A stretch of 5,800 nt of DNA from an uncultured Clostridia bacterium. GTDB lineage: Bacteria; Bacillota; Clostridia; Christensenellales; CAG-1252. Positions within the stretch are counted from its first letter, which is position 1; each line of letters begins with the position of its first letter. The notes beneath the pieces are model-generated. The model did not search any database, had not been told where the DNA came from, and saw only the letters and a list, made by a program, of their open reading frames with translations. Below, piece after piece: positions 1-5,243 of the stretch. The stretch spans positions 1-5,800 of the forward strand of contig CAMOUZ010000076.1 of the NCBI GenBank assembly GCA_946626795.1. The letters run 5' to 3'. A program made the position numbers and the translations under genes.

Positions 1-201
1 CATCCCGATAATATGGCGGCAGGTCCCGCGAGCTACGGCATGACGGACACGATGGGCAGGATGCATAGCGACGCGCAGTTCGCAGGTTCCTCCTCCGTTC
101 CCGCGCACGTCGAGATGATGGGACTCATCGGCATGGGCAATAACCCCATGGTCGGCGCGTCCGTCGCTCTTGCGGTTGCGGTCGAAGAGGCGCAGAAATA
201 A
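1..201 (+). CDS. C-terminal fragment of an unrecognised protein (5' end outside the window)
   Basis: The reading frame is open from the first base and ends at TAA 199-201, giving 66 visible residues. It continues left of the window, so the ATG at 13 is probably internal rather than the true start. The fragment is rich in Gly, Ala and Met (8 Met in 66) and has no Cys. It contains the stretches MHSDAQFAGSSSVP and GMGNNPMVGASVALAVAVEE, and ends in a short charged tail (EEAQK). The last part looks like a glycine-rich turn followed by an Ala/Val helix, typical of the end of a soluble alpha/beta enzyme; this is inference. I do not recognise the family and assign no function. That it is a real gene is supported by the strong terminator 16 bases after its stop and by codon use like that of its neighbours. 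Confidence 0.75.
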   Translation, partial: HPDNMAAGPASYGMTDTMGRMHSDAQFAGSSSVPAHVEMMGLIGMGNNPMVGASVALAVAVEEAQK

Positions 202-216
202 TTTTCTCCTATGTTC

Positions 217-251
217 GGCACGGCGTTTTTCAAGGCGCCGTGCCTTTTTTT
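217..251 (+). terminator. Intrinsic (Rho-independent) terminator of the upstream gene
   Basis: A perfect 9-bp GC-rich stem, GGCACGGCG (217-225) with CGCCGTGCC (236-244), closes a 10-nt loop. It is followed directly by a run of seven T (245-251). It sits 15 nt after the stop codon of the left-hand gene and upstream of the next promoter, so it separates the two transcription units. Confidence 0.92.
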
Positions 252-271
252 ATGCGGAAGCGACCCTCGCA

Positions 272-300
272 TTGACAATTCAAAGTGGAAATGATAGAAT
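272..300 (+). promoter_or_regulatory. Sigma-A type promoter of the Sel1-repeat gene
   Basis: A perfect -35 box TTGACA (272-277) and -10 box TAGAAT (295-300, 5 of 6 to consensus) are separated by the ideal 17 bp. Transcription would start about 6-8 nt after the -10 box, near 306-308. That coincides with the ATG at 307, so the gene may have a leaderless mRNA. Confidence 0.8.
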
Positions 301-306
301 CATCAT

Positions 307-1173
307 ATGGAAAAACACGTCGTCAGTATGGAAGAAGCGGTGGATCTTTGTAACCGCGCGGGAATGCGTTTCATTTCCTTCGCCAAGAAGGCGGAGAAAG
401 GTCTTGCCGTGGATGAGACCGAGGTGAAGCACGATATGTTCCTCCTTTATCTCGAAGCGGCGGAGAGCGGTCATCCGCGCGCCCTTTATAATCTCGGCTT
501 GGCTTATCATTTCGGGCTCGGCGTAGGGGAGGACCACGCGCTTGCTTTCCGTTATTATACGGAAGCGGCGGAGAAAGGATATTCGGACGCTCTTGTCTAT
601 CTCGCGAAGATGTATGCCCTCGGCGAATGTGTAAATCGCTCTAAGGAGAAGTCCGATGAGCTCCTCGAAGAAGCGGCGGAGAAAGGGAATCCGAATGCCT
701 GCTTTATTCTGGGCGGCGCGGCGGCGAATCGGAAGGATACGGCTTCCGCCCTGCGTTATTTCAAGCGTGCCGCCTCCGAACATGCGAAATACAGTTATTG
801 CGCTTCGGTCTCCGATGCTCAGAGCGGCAAGGATTATGAGAGCGTGCGTGACGGCGTGGGGAAGAGCCTCGCGAAATGTCTCTTCTTCGCGGCGTATCTC
901 ACCATTCTCGTCCTCAGGATCAAGGAGGATTATGCCGCGGCAGTGGATTGGCTGAAAATCGCTCTCAACGAATGCGAGATGCCCGAAGCGCTCATCGTCC
1001 TCGCTCATGTCTATACCTATGGCGAAGGCGCCCCGCAGGACTTTGAGGAAGCGGAGCGTTATGTCAAGATGGCAGAGGAGGTGGGGCTCCATGGCGCCGC
1101 CGACGCCCGCGACGATCTCGAAGAAGTCCGCGCGAGAAAACAAGCCCTCGACGGCAAAAAGGGCACGAATTGA
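307..1173 (+). CDS. Sel1-repeat (SLR, TPR-like) protein
   Basis: A 288-residue protein made largely of Sel1-like repeats, helix-turn-helix units that stack into a scaffold for protein-protein contacts. Repeat units can be read at about residues 57-92 (ALYNLGLAYHFGLGV ... AAEKG), 93-128 (ALVYLAKMYALGECV ... AAEKG), 129-160 and 226-261 (ALIVLAHVYTYGEGAPQD), with a partial one near 41-56. Residues 161-225 do not fit the repeat cleanly; they include a hydrophobic helix near 190-204 and an AAVDWLKIAL segment, perhaps a degenerate repeat. There is no signal peptide, so it is probably cytoplasmic, and the partner is unknown. The start at 307 has no Shine-Dalgarno and lies at the predicted transcription start. 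Met8 (328) is an alternative start, also without a clear binding site. The gene stands alone, between a terminator upstream and the tRNA unit downstream. Family call is firm; function is not known. Confidence 0.88.
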   Translation: MEKHVVSMEEAVDLCNRAGMRFISFAKKAEKGLAVDETEVKHDMFLLYLEAAESGHPRALYNLGLAYHFGLGVGEDHALAFRYYTEAAEKGYSDALVYLAKMYALGECVNRSKEKSDELLEEAAEKGNPNACFILGGAAANRKDTASALRYFKRAASEHAKYSYCASVSDAQSGKDYESVRDGVGKSLAKCLFFAAYLTILVLRIKEDYAAAVDWLKIALNECEMPEALIVLAHVYTYGEGAPQDFEEAERYVKMAEEVGLHGAADARDDLEEVRARKQALDGKKGTN

Positions 1174-1207
1174 ATGTCGCTTGCGCTTCGGAAGAAAAGT
1201 TTGCAAA

Positions 1208-1223
1208 GTTTTTCCCGAAAAAC
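1208..1223. repeat. Small AT-rich inverted repeat before the tRNA promoter
   Basis: GTTTTT (1208-1213) and AAAAAC (1218-1223) form a perfect 6-bp stem around the loop CCCG, directly upstream of the -35 box. The palindrome TTTGCAAA (1200-1207) lies just before it. It could be a weak end for the Sel1 transcript or an AT-rich element upstream of the tRNA promoter; the role is inference. Confidence 0.35.
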
Positions 1224-1225
1224 AG

Positions 1226-1254
1226 TTGCCAAACCTTTTCCGTTTTGATATAGT
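1226..1254 (+). promoter_or_regulatory. Promoter of the tRNA-Glu gene
   Basis: The -35 box TTGCCA (1226-1231) and -10 box TATAGT (1249-1254) are 17 bp apart, and the -10 box is preceded by TGA, giving an extended TGn motif. Transcription should start near 1261, about 14 nt before the mature tRNA 5' end. This is typical of a stable-RNA promoter. Confidence 0.78.
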
Positions 1255-1274
1255 AATTATGTTATTTTGAATAT

Positions 1275-1350
1275 GCCTCGTTAGTCTAGTGGTCTAGGAC
1301 GCTGGCCTCTCACGCCGGTATCAAGGGTTCGAACCCCTTACGGGGTACCA
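1275..1350 (+). tRNA. tRNA-Glu (anticodon CTC)
   Basis: A 76-nt cloverleaf can be folded by hand. The acceptor stem is 1275-1281 with 1340-1346. The D arm is GTCT (1284-1287) with GGAC (1297-1300). The anticodon stem CTGGC/GCCGG encloses the loop CTCTCAC, with anticodon CTC at 1309-1311, which reads GAG (Glu). The T arm is AAGGG/CCCTT with the loop TTCGAAC (1328-1334), followed by discriminator A1347 and an encoded CCA (1348-1350). The U11-A24 and U13-G22 pairs of the D stem are those known for tRNA-Glu. One oddity is that the first acceptor pair is G1-U72, with another G-U at pair 4-69. The gene stands alone with its own promoter. The extra CTC isoacceptor fits a genome that uses GAG often, as the genes here do. 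Confidence 0.95.
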
Positions 1351-1351
1351 G

Positions 1352-1390
1352 GAAAGAACCGTGATTTGTTTGTCAAATCACGGTTCTTTC
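1352..1390 (+). terminator. Perfect 17-bp hairpin after the tRNA, probable terminator
   Basis: GAAAGAACCGTGATTTG (1352-1368) pairs without mismatch with CAAATCACGGTTCTTTC (1374-1390) around a 5-nt loop. It begins 2 nt after the tRNA CCA end. The stem has A-rich and T-rich outer flanks, but no long T-run follows. Termination is the likely role, possibly in both directions. The exact position of the 3' end cannot be read from the sequence. Confidence 0.7.
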
Positions 1391-1563
1391 AATGATGTCT
1401 TCCGTTTTTCGGAAAATGATGTGCACTTATGCGTGATGTTTGGCAATGCAAATGATGTGCGCTCCGTGCGTGAAACGAAGAGATTAGATCATTGATCGCA
1501 AAGCGATCTGCATTTCATCGAGCGACACGAGGAACATTATAAGGCGTTTTCGCCGTCATCATT
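1391..1563. repeat. Non-coding chain of small hairpins with AATGATGT spacers, probable dispersed repeat
   Basis: The word AATGATGT occurs at 1391-1398, 1415-1422 and 1451-1458, with a related GTGATGT at 1433-1439. Between these lie short inverted repeats: TTCCG/CGGAA (1400-1404/1410-1414), a degenerate GCAC..GCGT unit (1423-1434), TTTG/CAAA (1439-1442/1449-1452) and a GC-rich unit (1459-1471). Two cleaner hairpins follow: GATCGC-AAA-GCGATC (1494-1508) and GGCG-TTTT-CGCC (1543-1554). The region opens with AATGATG (1391-1397) and closes with its reverse complement CATCATT (1557-1563). No convincing ORF with a ribosome binding site lies in it. From general knowledge, hairpin chains joined by ATGATGT words occur as interspersed repeats in some uncultured Clostridia; that this is one of them is inference. 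It abuts the tRNA terminator, a common place for such insertions. Confidence 0.55.
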
Positions 1564-1693
1564 TCCTATTCTCTCTTTCCGTTTTCCTTTCTTTGTAATA
1601 TTTTCTTTCCGCATCTTGACCTTTTGTCTGTCTTTATTGTATTATAAAATATAAGTTGCGAGTTTAACGCGCAAGTAGGGGAGAAGTCGGAGA
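1564..1693 (+). promoter_or_regulatory. AT-rich promoter region and leader of the membrane-protein gene
   Basis: The left half is pyrimidine-rich (T/C tracts 1564-1610). A promoter can be proposed with -35 TTGACC (1616-1621) and -10 TATTAT (1640-1645), spacer 18 bp. A start near 1652 would leave a leader of about 42 nt. The leader carries AGGGGAG (1677-1683), 10 nt before the ATG, as ribosome binding site. No riboswitch-like fold is evident. Confidence 0.62.
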
Positions 1694-2440
1694 ATGGTGT
1701 ATTACATATTGGCGGTATTGCTTTCGATCGTTTTATACGCGATCGGGCTCGTATTTATGAAATACCTCGTGAAGTATCGCAAATTCAGCGATATCGACTT
1801 TCCTTTTATGATCTTCATCCTTTATTTCATCGAGATCGTCCTTCTTCTTGTGGAAGCCGGCGTGGAGAATTGGGATTATTTCACCCTTCTTCCTCTCGGA
1901 AATATCGGACCTTTTATGTTCTTCACACTTCCTTTCCTCTTCCTTTTGCCGAAGAAGGTCCGCAAGTATTATCTCACCCTCGTTGTGCTTTTGTCTCCCG
2001 CGATGCTTATCTATGGTCTCTTCGACGGCATCGTTCTTGTTATCTCGGGCAGACAGGCGTATGCCACGTACGTCATCGACATTTTTGCCCATGCGCTTTT
2101 TGCGGTGTATGGAGTGTATCTCGTGCGGAGCGGGCAGGTGGATTTCGATGTCAAGAAGTCTTTGATTTCCGGCTCTGTCATTCTCGGGGTGGCGCTCCTC
2201 ATGCTGGTTTTGAATGCCATCTTCCGCACGCCTTTCTTCGGGCTCTCTCTCTATGGTGAGCATAATATTTATAATATTATCTTCTTGAAAAGCGCCGCTC
2301 TATCCATTATTCTTTATTTCGTCGGCGTGGCGGTGGCGCTCGTCATCGGTTATTTCTTCGGGAAGTATCTTTCTCTTGCCTTGGACGCTTTGGGTCGTCA
2401 CCCTGCGGAGGATGATCCCGCCGACGACGAAGAAGAGTAA
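1694..2440 (+). CDS. Polytopic membrane protein, YwaF-like (tentative)
   Basis: A 248-residue hydrophobic protein with about seven predicted membrane segments: near residues 3-24, 36-55, 66-86, 93-117, 124-144, 156-177 and 194-223. The N-terminus has no cleavable signal and the tail is strongly acidic (DDPADDEEE). The layout recalls the YwaF/TIGR02206 group of integral membrane proteins, whose members show an LPL motif plus N in the third segment, a conserved His in the fifth and an Asn after the sixth. Here LLPLGNIGPF (65-74), His133 in FAHALFAVYGVYL and Asn174 lie at comparable places, although the His usually found after LPL is Gly here. The biochemical role of that group is unknown to me. 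The ATG at 1694 is preceded by AGGGGAG. The gene is monocistronic, with its own promoter, and followed by the tyrS promoter. It is certainly a membrane protein; the family name is a moderate-confidence guess. Confidence 0.85.
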   Translation: MVYYILAVLLSIVLYAIGLVFMKYLVKYRKFSDIDFPFMIFILYFIEIVLLLVEAGVENWDYFTLLPLGNIGPFMFFTLPFLFLLPKKVRKYYLTLVVLLSPAMLIYGLFDGIVLVISGRQAYATYVIDIFAHALFAVYGVYLVRSGQVDFDVKKSLISGSVILGVALLMLVLNAIFRTPFFGLSLYGEHNIYNIIFLKSAALSIILYFVGVAVALVIGYFFGKYLSLALDALGRHPAEDDPADDEEE

Positions 2441-2491
2441 ACGTCGTTTCCCCCTTGATTTCGTCATTTTATAAGAAAATATGTCTTGCGC

Positions 2492-2521
2492 TTGCTTTCC
2501 GCGCGCGAGCAATGTTATGAT
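2492..2521 (+). promoter_or_regulatory. Promoter of the tyrS operon
   Basis: The -35 box TTGCTT (2492-2497) and -10 box TATGAT (2516-2521, 5 of 6) are separated by 18 bp. A TGT triplet directly before the -10 gives an extended TGn motif. The start would be near 2528, leaving only about 23 nt of leader before the tyrS ATG. Confidence 0.7.
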
Positions 2522-2537
2522 ATATTTATTAAAACAT

Positions 2538-2542
2538 AGGAG
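2538..2542 (+). promoter_or_regulatory. Ribosome binding site that fixes the tyrS start
   Basis: AGGAG lies 8 nt before ATG 2551. An in-frame TTG at 2545 would be only 2 nt from it, so ATG 2551 is the better start. Confidence 0.85.
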
Positions 2543-2550
2543 TTTTGGCT

Positions 2551-3759
2551 ATGAACGTAATGGACACCCTGCGTGAGAGAGGATTTATCAAACAAACCGT
2601 CTTTGAAGAGGATCTTTATAAGCTCCTCGGCTCGGAGAAGGTCAGCTTTTATATCGGCTTCGACCCCACGGCGGACAGCCTCCACGTAGGACATTATCTC
2701 GCGATGATGGCGATGAGCCATATGCAGAAGGCGGGTCATCGTCCCATCGTCCTCATCGGAGGCGGCACGGGGATGATCGGGGATCCTTCCGGACGTACGG
2801 ATATGCGGAATATGCTCACGGCGGAGACCGTCAAACATAATTGCGAATGCTTCAAGAAGCAGATGAGCCGTTTCTTCTCCTTTGAAGGGGAGAATGCCGC
2901 CGTGATGGTGAATAACGGGGATTGGCTCCTGAACTTAAATTACGTGGATTTCCTCCGAGACGTCGGCTCGCTTTTCAGCGTGAATAGGATGCTTACGGCG
3001 GAATGTTATAAAAATCGAATGGAGAAAGGACTCACGTTCCTCGAATTCAATTATATGCTCATGCAGAGCTATGACTTCCTCGTCCTGTATCAGAAATACG
3101 GCTGCGTCTTGGAATGCGGCGGCGACGATCAATGGAGCAATATGCTCGCGGGCGCGGACCTTATTCGTCGCAAGCTCGGCAAGGACGCTTTCGCGATGAC
3201 CTTCCCCCTCCTGACGAATAGCGAAGGGAAGAAGATGGGCAAGACCGCTTCGGGCGCCGTTTGGCTCTCCGCGGACAAGACTTCTCCCTATGATTTTTAT
3301 CAATATTGGAGAAATGTCGAGGACAGCGAGGTCAGGAAATGTATGAAGCTCCTCACCTTTATGCCCCTTGACGAGATCGAGGAGATGACGGCGCATCAGG
3401 ATGAGCGCATCAACGCCGCGAAAGAGCGCCTTGCTTATGAGATCACGAAGATCGTGCACGGCGAGGACGTGGCGAATGACGTCGTGGCGAAGGTGAAAGC
3501 CGCTTTCTCCGGCGACGTGGAAAATATGCCCTCGATGGAGGTGTCCAAGGATTGTAATAAAGTCATCGATATGCTCGTGGCTGTCGGCTTCGCGCCCAGC
3601 AAGAGCGAGGCGCGTAGGCTTATTCAGGGCGGCGCGGTCTCCATCGACGGCGTCAAGATCACGGATATCGCCGCCGAGGCGTCGGACAGTCAGATCGCGA
3701 ATGGTTGCGTCCTGTATAAGGGCAAGAAGAATCGCGTGAAGGTCACTTTCGGAGCGTGA
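2551..3759 (+). CDS. tyrS: Tyrosyl-tRNA synthetase
   Basis: A 402-residue class I aminoacyl-tRNA synthetase that activates tyrosine with ATP and charges tRNA-Tyr in the cytoplasm. Numbering from ATG 2551, the HIGH signature is HVGH at 45-48, preceded by YIGFDPT (34-40), which holds the Tyr34/Asp38/Thr40 positions known from Bacillus TyrRS. The tyrosine pocket appears as Y168, Q172 and D175 in NYMLMQSYDF. GGDDQW (190-195) is the TyrRS form of that motif, and KMGKT (228-232) is the KMSKS loop. The C-terminal part from about 333 to 400 is an S4-like RNA-binding domain (SKSEARRLIQGGAVSIDG). Length and motif order are normal for the bacterial TyrRS-S (tyrS) type. It is the first gene of a tight operon. 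No T-box leader fits before it, unlike many Firmicutes tyrS genes. Confidence 0.98.
   Translation: MNVMDTLRERGFIKQTVFEEDLYKLLGSEKVSFYIGFDPTADSLHVGHYLAMMAMSHMQKAGHRPIVLIGGGTGMIGDPSGRTDMRNMLTAETVKHNCECFKKQMSRFFSFEGENAAVMVNNGDWLLNLNYVDFLRDVGSLFSVNRMLTAECYKNRMEKGLTFLEFNYMLMQSYDFLVLYQKYGCVLECGGDDQWSNMLAGADLIRRKLGKDAFAMTFPLLTNSEGKKMGKTASGAVWLSADKTSPYDFYQYWRNVEDSEVRKCMKLLTFMPLDEIEEMTAHQDERINAAKERLAYEITKIVHGEDVANDVVAKVKAAFSGDVENMPSMEVSKDCNKVIDMLVAVGFAPSKSEARRLIQGGAVSIDGVKITDIAAEASDSQIANGCVLYKGKKNRVKVTFGA
3751..3754 (+). promoter_or_regulatory. Ribosome binding site for the YigZ-family gene, inside tyrS
   Basis: GGAG lies in the last codons of tyrS, 8 nt before the GTG at 3763. This supports the GTG start and suggests translational coupling. 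Confidence 0.7.
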
Positions 3760-3762
3760 TCC

Positions 3763-4383
3763 GTGTATTACACCGTTTCCCTCGGCGCCACGGCGGAGCT
3801 CACGATTAAGCACAGTAAGTTTATCGCCTTTTGCGCTTCCGTGAAGGACGCGGAGGAAGCGGATCTCTTCGTGAGAGGGATCAAGAAGAAGTATGCAGAC
3901 GCCACCCACGCCCCCTATGCCTATGTTTTGGGGGCGAAAGGGGATCAGACCCGTGCGAGCGACGACGGCGAGCCTTCGGGGACGTCGGGCGCTCCCATTT
4001 TGGATGCGATCAAGGGCGCTGGGCTCACCTTTACGGCGGTGGTCGTCGTGCGATATTTCGGCGGGATCAAGCTCGGTACGGGCGGTCTCACGCGTGCCTA
4101 CGGGGATAGCGCCGTGGCGGCGCTTCGCGAGACGGGGAAGGTGGCGTATGAGAAATGCGCGGTGTTTTCCGTCGCTTGCGATTATAACGCAGTCTCTCCC
4201 GTGCAAAATAAAGTATATGGGTTTTCAGGCGTCTTGCTCGATACGACGTACACGGACGGAGCTTTGCTCCTCGTGGCGGTCCCTTCCGAGCGTAAGGACG
4301 CCTTTTTATCTGCCGTGGCGGACGTGACGTCGGGGCGGGCGACGGTCGCCTTTACGGAGGAACGATATTGCCCGATGAAATGA
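3763..4383 (+). CDS. yigZ: YigZ/IMPACT family protein (UPF0029)
   Basis: A 206-residue two-domain protein. The N-terminal IMPACT/UPF0029 domain (about 1-125) begins with a KHSKFIAF segment, continues through ATHAPYAYVLG and SDDGEPSGTSGAPIL (about 47-80), and carries the family signature near 95-113, whose core is VRYFGGIKLGTGGL then TRAY. The C-terminal DUF1949-like domain follows (about 138-203). Length matches the family (about 200-215). The precise biochemical role of bacterial YigZ is not settled; eukaryotic IMPACT acts on translational control through GCN1, and a link to translation or RNA binding has been proposed for the bacterial proteins. The GTG start lies 3 nt after the tyrS stop, with a ribosome binding site within tyrS, so it is probably co-translated with tyrS, which agrees with a translation-linked role (inference). 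Confidence 0.95.
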   Translation: MYYTVSLGATAELTIKHSKFIAFCASVKDAEEADLFVRGIKKKYADATHAPYAYVLGAKGDQTRASDDGEPSGTSGAPILDAIKGAGLTFTAVVVVRYFGGIKLGTGGLTRAYGDSAVAALRETGKVAYEKCAVFSVACDYNAVSPVQNKVYGFSGVLLDTTYTDGALLLVAVPSERKDAFLSAVADVTSGRATVAFTEERYCPMK

Positions 4384-4391
4384 GGTAATAA

Positions 4392-5243
4392 ATGTTAGAT
4401 GACTTTTTGATGGGGAATTACACGGATCAAGAGCATAAAACGGGGGTCACCGTTCTCCTTTCGCTCGAAGGGGCGACGGGCGGCGTCAGCGTGCGCGGCG
4501 GCGCGCCTGCCACCCATGAAACCGAGCTTTTCCGTGCGGAAAATGCCGTGGAGAAAGTGAATGCCGTCTTGCTTTCGGGCGGGAGCGCTTTCGGCTTGGA
4601 GGCGGTCTCGGGCGCGATGAAGTTTCTTTATGAGAAGGGGAAGGGCTATGATGCGGGCGGCATTCGCGTGCCCATCTGCGCCGGCGCTTCGATCTATGAC
4701 CTCGAATACGGCTCTTTCGCCTATCCCGCGAAGGAGGACGGATACGCCGCTTGCTTGTCGGCGAAACCCATCGAGGAGGTAAAGGGAGCCATCGGCGGAG
4801 GCGCGGGCGCCACCGTCGCAAAACTCAGTGGAATGAGCTCCGCATTCCCTTCGGGAATGGCTGTCGTGGCAGGGAGAATAGGCGAGGTCGAAATGGCTGT
4901 CGTCACCGTCGTGAATGCTCTCGGAAATATCTATGATCCCCTGACGGGCGCCCCCGTTCGTGAGGTTCCGCAGAAAGAAGGAGCGGCGACTTTTTCCAAT
5001 ACCACCATCTCTTGCATTTTGACAAATGCTCTTTTGACCAAGGCTGAGGCGAATAAACTTGCGGACGTTACGCAGGACGCGTATGCGAAGTGCATTCGTC
5101 CCGTCCATACCCTTTATGACGGCGATACGATCTTTACCCTCGCTTCGGGGCAGGTGAAGGCGGATCTTCTTACTCTCCAAATGCTGGCGGACAGCCTGAC
5201 CTGTGAGGCGATCCTTCGCGCGGTGAGGTCAAGGGATGATTAA
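4392..5243 (+). CDS. Family S58 (DmpA/P1) self-processing aminopeptidase
   Basis: A 283-residue member of the DmpA/BapA peptidase family, which shares the ArgJ-like fold and matures by cutting itself into two chains, exposing an N-terminal Ser or Thr nucleophile. Family landmarks are VSVRGGAPATHETEL (32-46), VLLSGGSAFGLEA (59-71), GAIGGGAGATVAKL (132-145), VTVVNALGNIYDP (171-183), SNTTISCILTNA (202-213) and RPVHTLYDGDTIFTLASG (236-253). By comparison with relatives, the cut should fall between N203 and T204, making T204 the nucleophile (inference). Substrates in the family are short peptides and amides, and D-amino- or beta-aminopeptidase activity is known for some members; the substrate here is not predictable. 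There is no signal peptide, so it is cytoplasmic. The ATG at 4392 follows GAGG (4382-4385), which overlaps the yigZ stop; the gap to yigZ is 8 nt. Confidence 0.95.
   Translation: MLDDFLMGNYTDQEHKTGVTVLLSLEGATGGVSVRGGAPATHETELFRAENAVEKVNAVLLSGGSAFGLEAVSGAMKFLYEKGKGYDAGGIRVPICAGASIYDLEYGSFAYPAKEDGYAACLSAKPIEEVKGAIGGGAGATVAKLSGMSSAFPSGMAVVAGRIGEVEMAVVTVVNALGNIYDPLTGAPVREVPQKEGAATFSNTTISCILTNALLTKAEANKLADVTQDAYAKCIRPVHTLYDGDTIFTLASGQVKADLLTLQMLADSLTCEAILRAVRSRDD
5225..5228 (+). promoter_or_regulatory. Ribosome binding site for nnr inside the S58 gene
   Basis: GAGG lies 7 nt before ATG 5236, within the last codons of the aminopeptidase gene. With the 8-nt gene overlap (5236-5243) it supports translational coupling and this start. 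Confidence 0.75.

Noticed and set aside
280..1206. Long minus-strand open frame opposite the Sel1 gene (308 codons)
   Set aside because: The plus-strand frame has clear Sel1 repeats. The minus frame has no recognisable domain, and such shadow frames are common opposite genes with this codon bias.
1187..1219. Imperfect hairpin TTCGG ... CCGAA after the Sel1 gene as terminator
   Set aside because: The stem needs a bulge, is AT-rich inside, and no T-run follows; the strong tRNA promoter overlaps the area. Left as unproven.
1391..1563. CRISPR array
   Set aside because: The repeated word is only 8 nt, spacing is irregular (24 and 36 nt), the intervening sequence is itself palindromic, and no cas gene is near.
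2424..2447. Possible terminator at the end of the membrane-protein gene (ACGACG ... CGTCGT)
   Set aside because: The stem is only 6 bp with a 12-nt loop spanning the stop codon, and it is followed by TTCCCCC rather than a T-run; too weak to annotate.
2508..2512. AGCAA with TTGCT (2492-2496) as an operator in the tyrS promoter
   Set aside because: A 5-bp inverted repeat is expected by chance and partly arises from the -35 box itself.
2545..2550. TTG start for tyrS adding two residues
   Set aside because: The AGGAG at 2538-2542 would be only 2 nt away; ATG 2551 has the proper 8-nt spacing and matches the Bacillus TyrRS numbering of HVGH at 45-48.
2935..4206. Long minus-strand open frame (423 codons) opposite tyrS and yigZ
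   Set aside because: It runs across two firmly identified plus-strand genes and their junction, its composition is rich in His/Arg/Ile as expected of a shadow, and no family is recognisable.
4395..5180. Minus-strand open frame (261 codons) opposite the S58 peptidase gene
   Set aside because: The plus strand carries the S58 motifs in order; the opposite frame shows no motif and no ribosome binding site of note.
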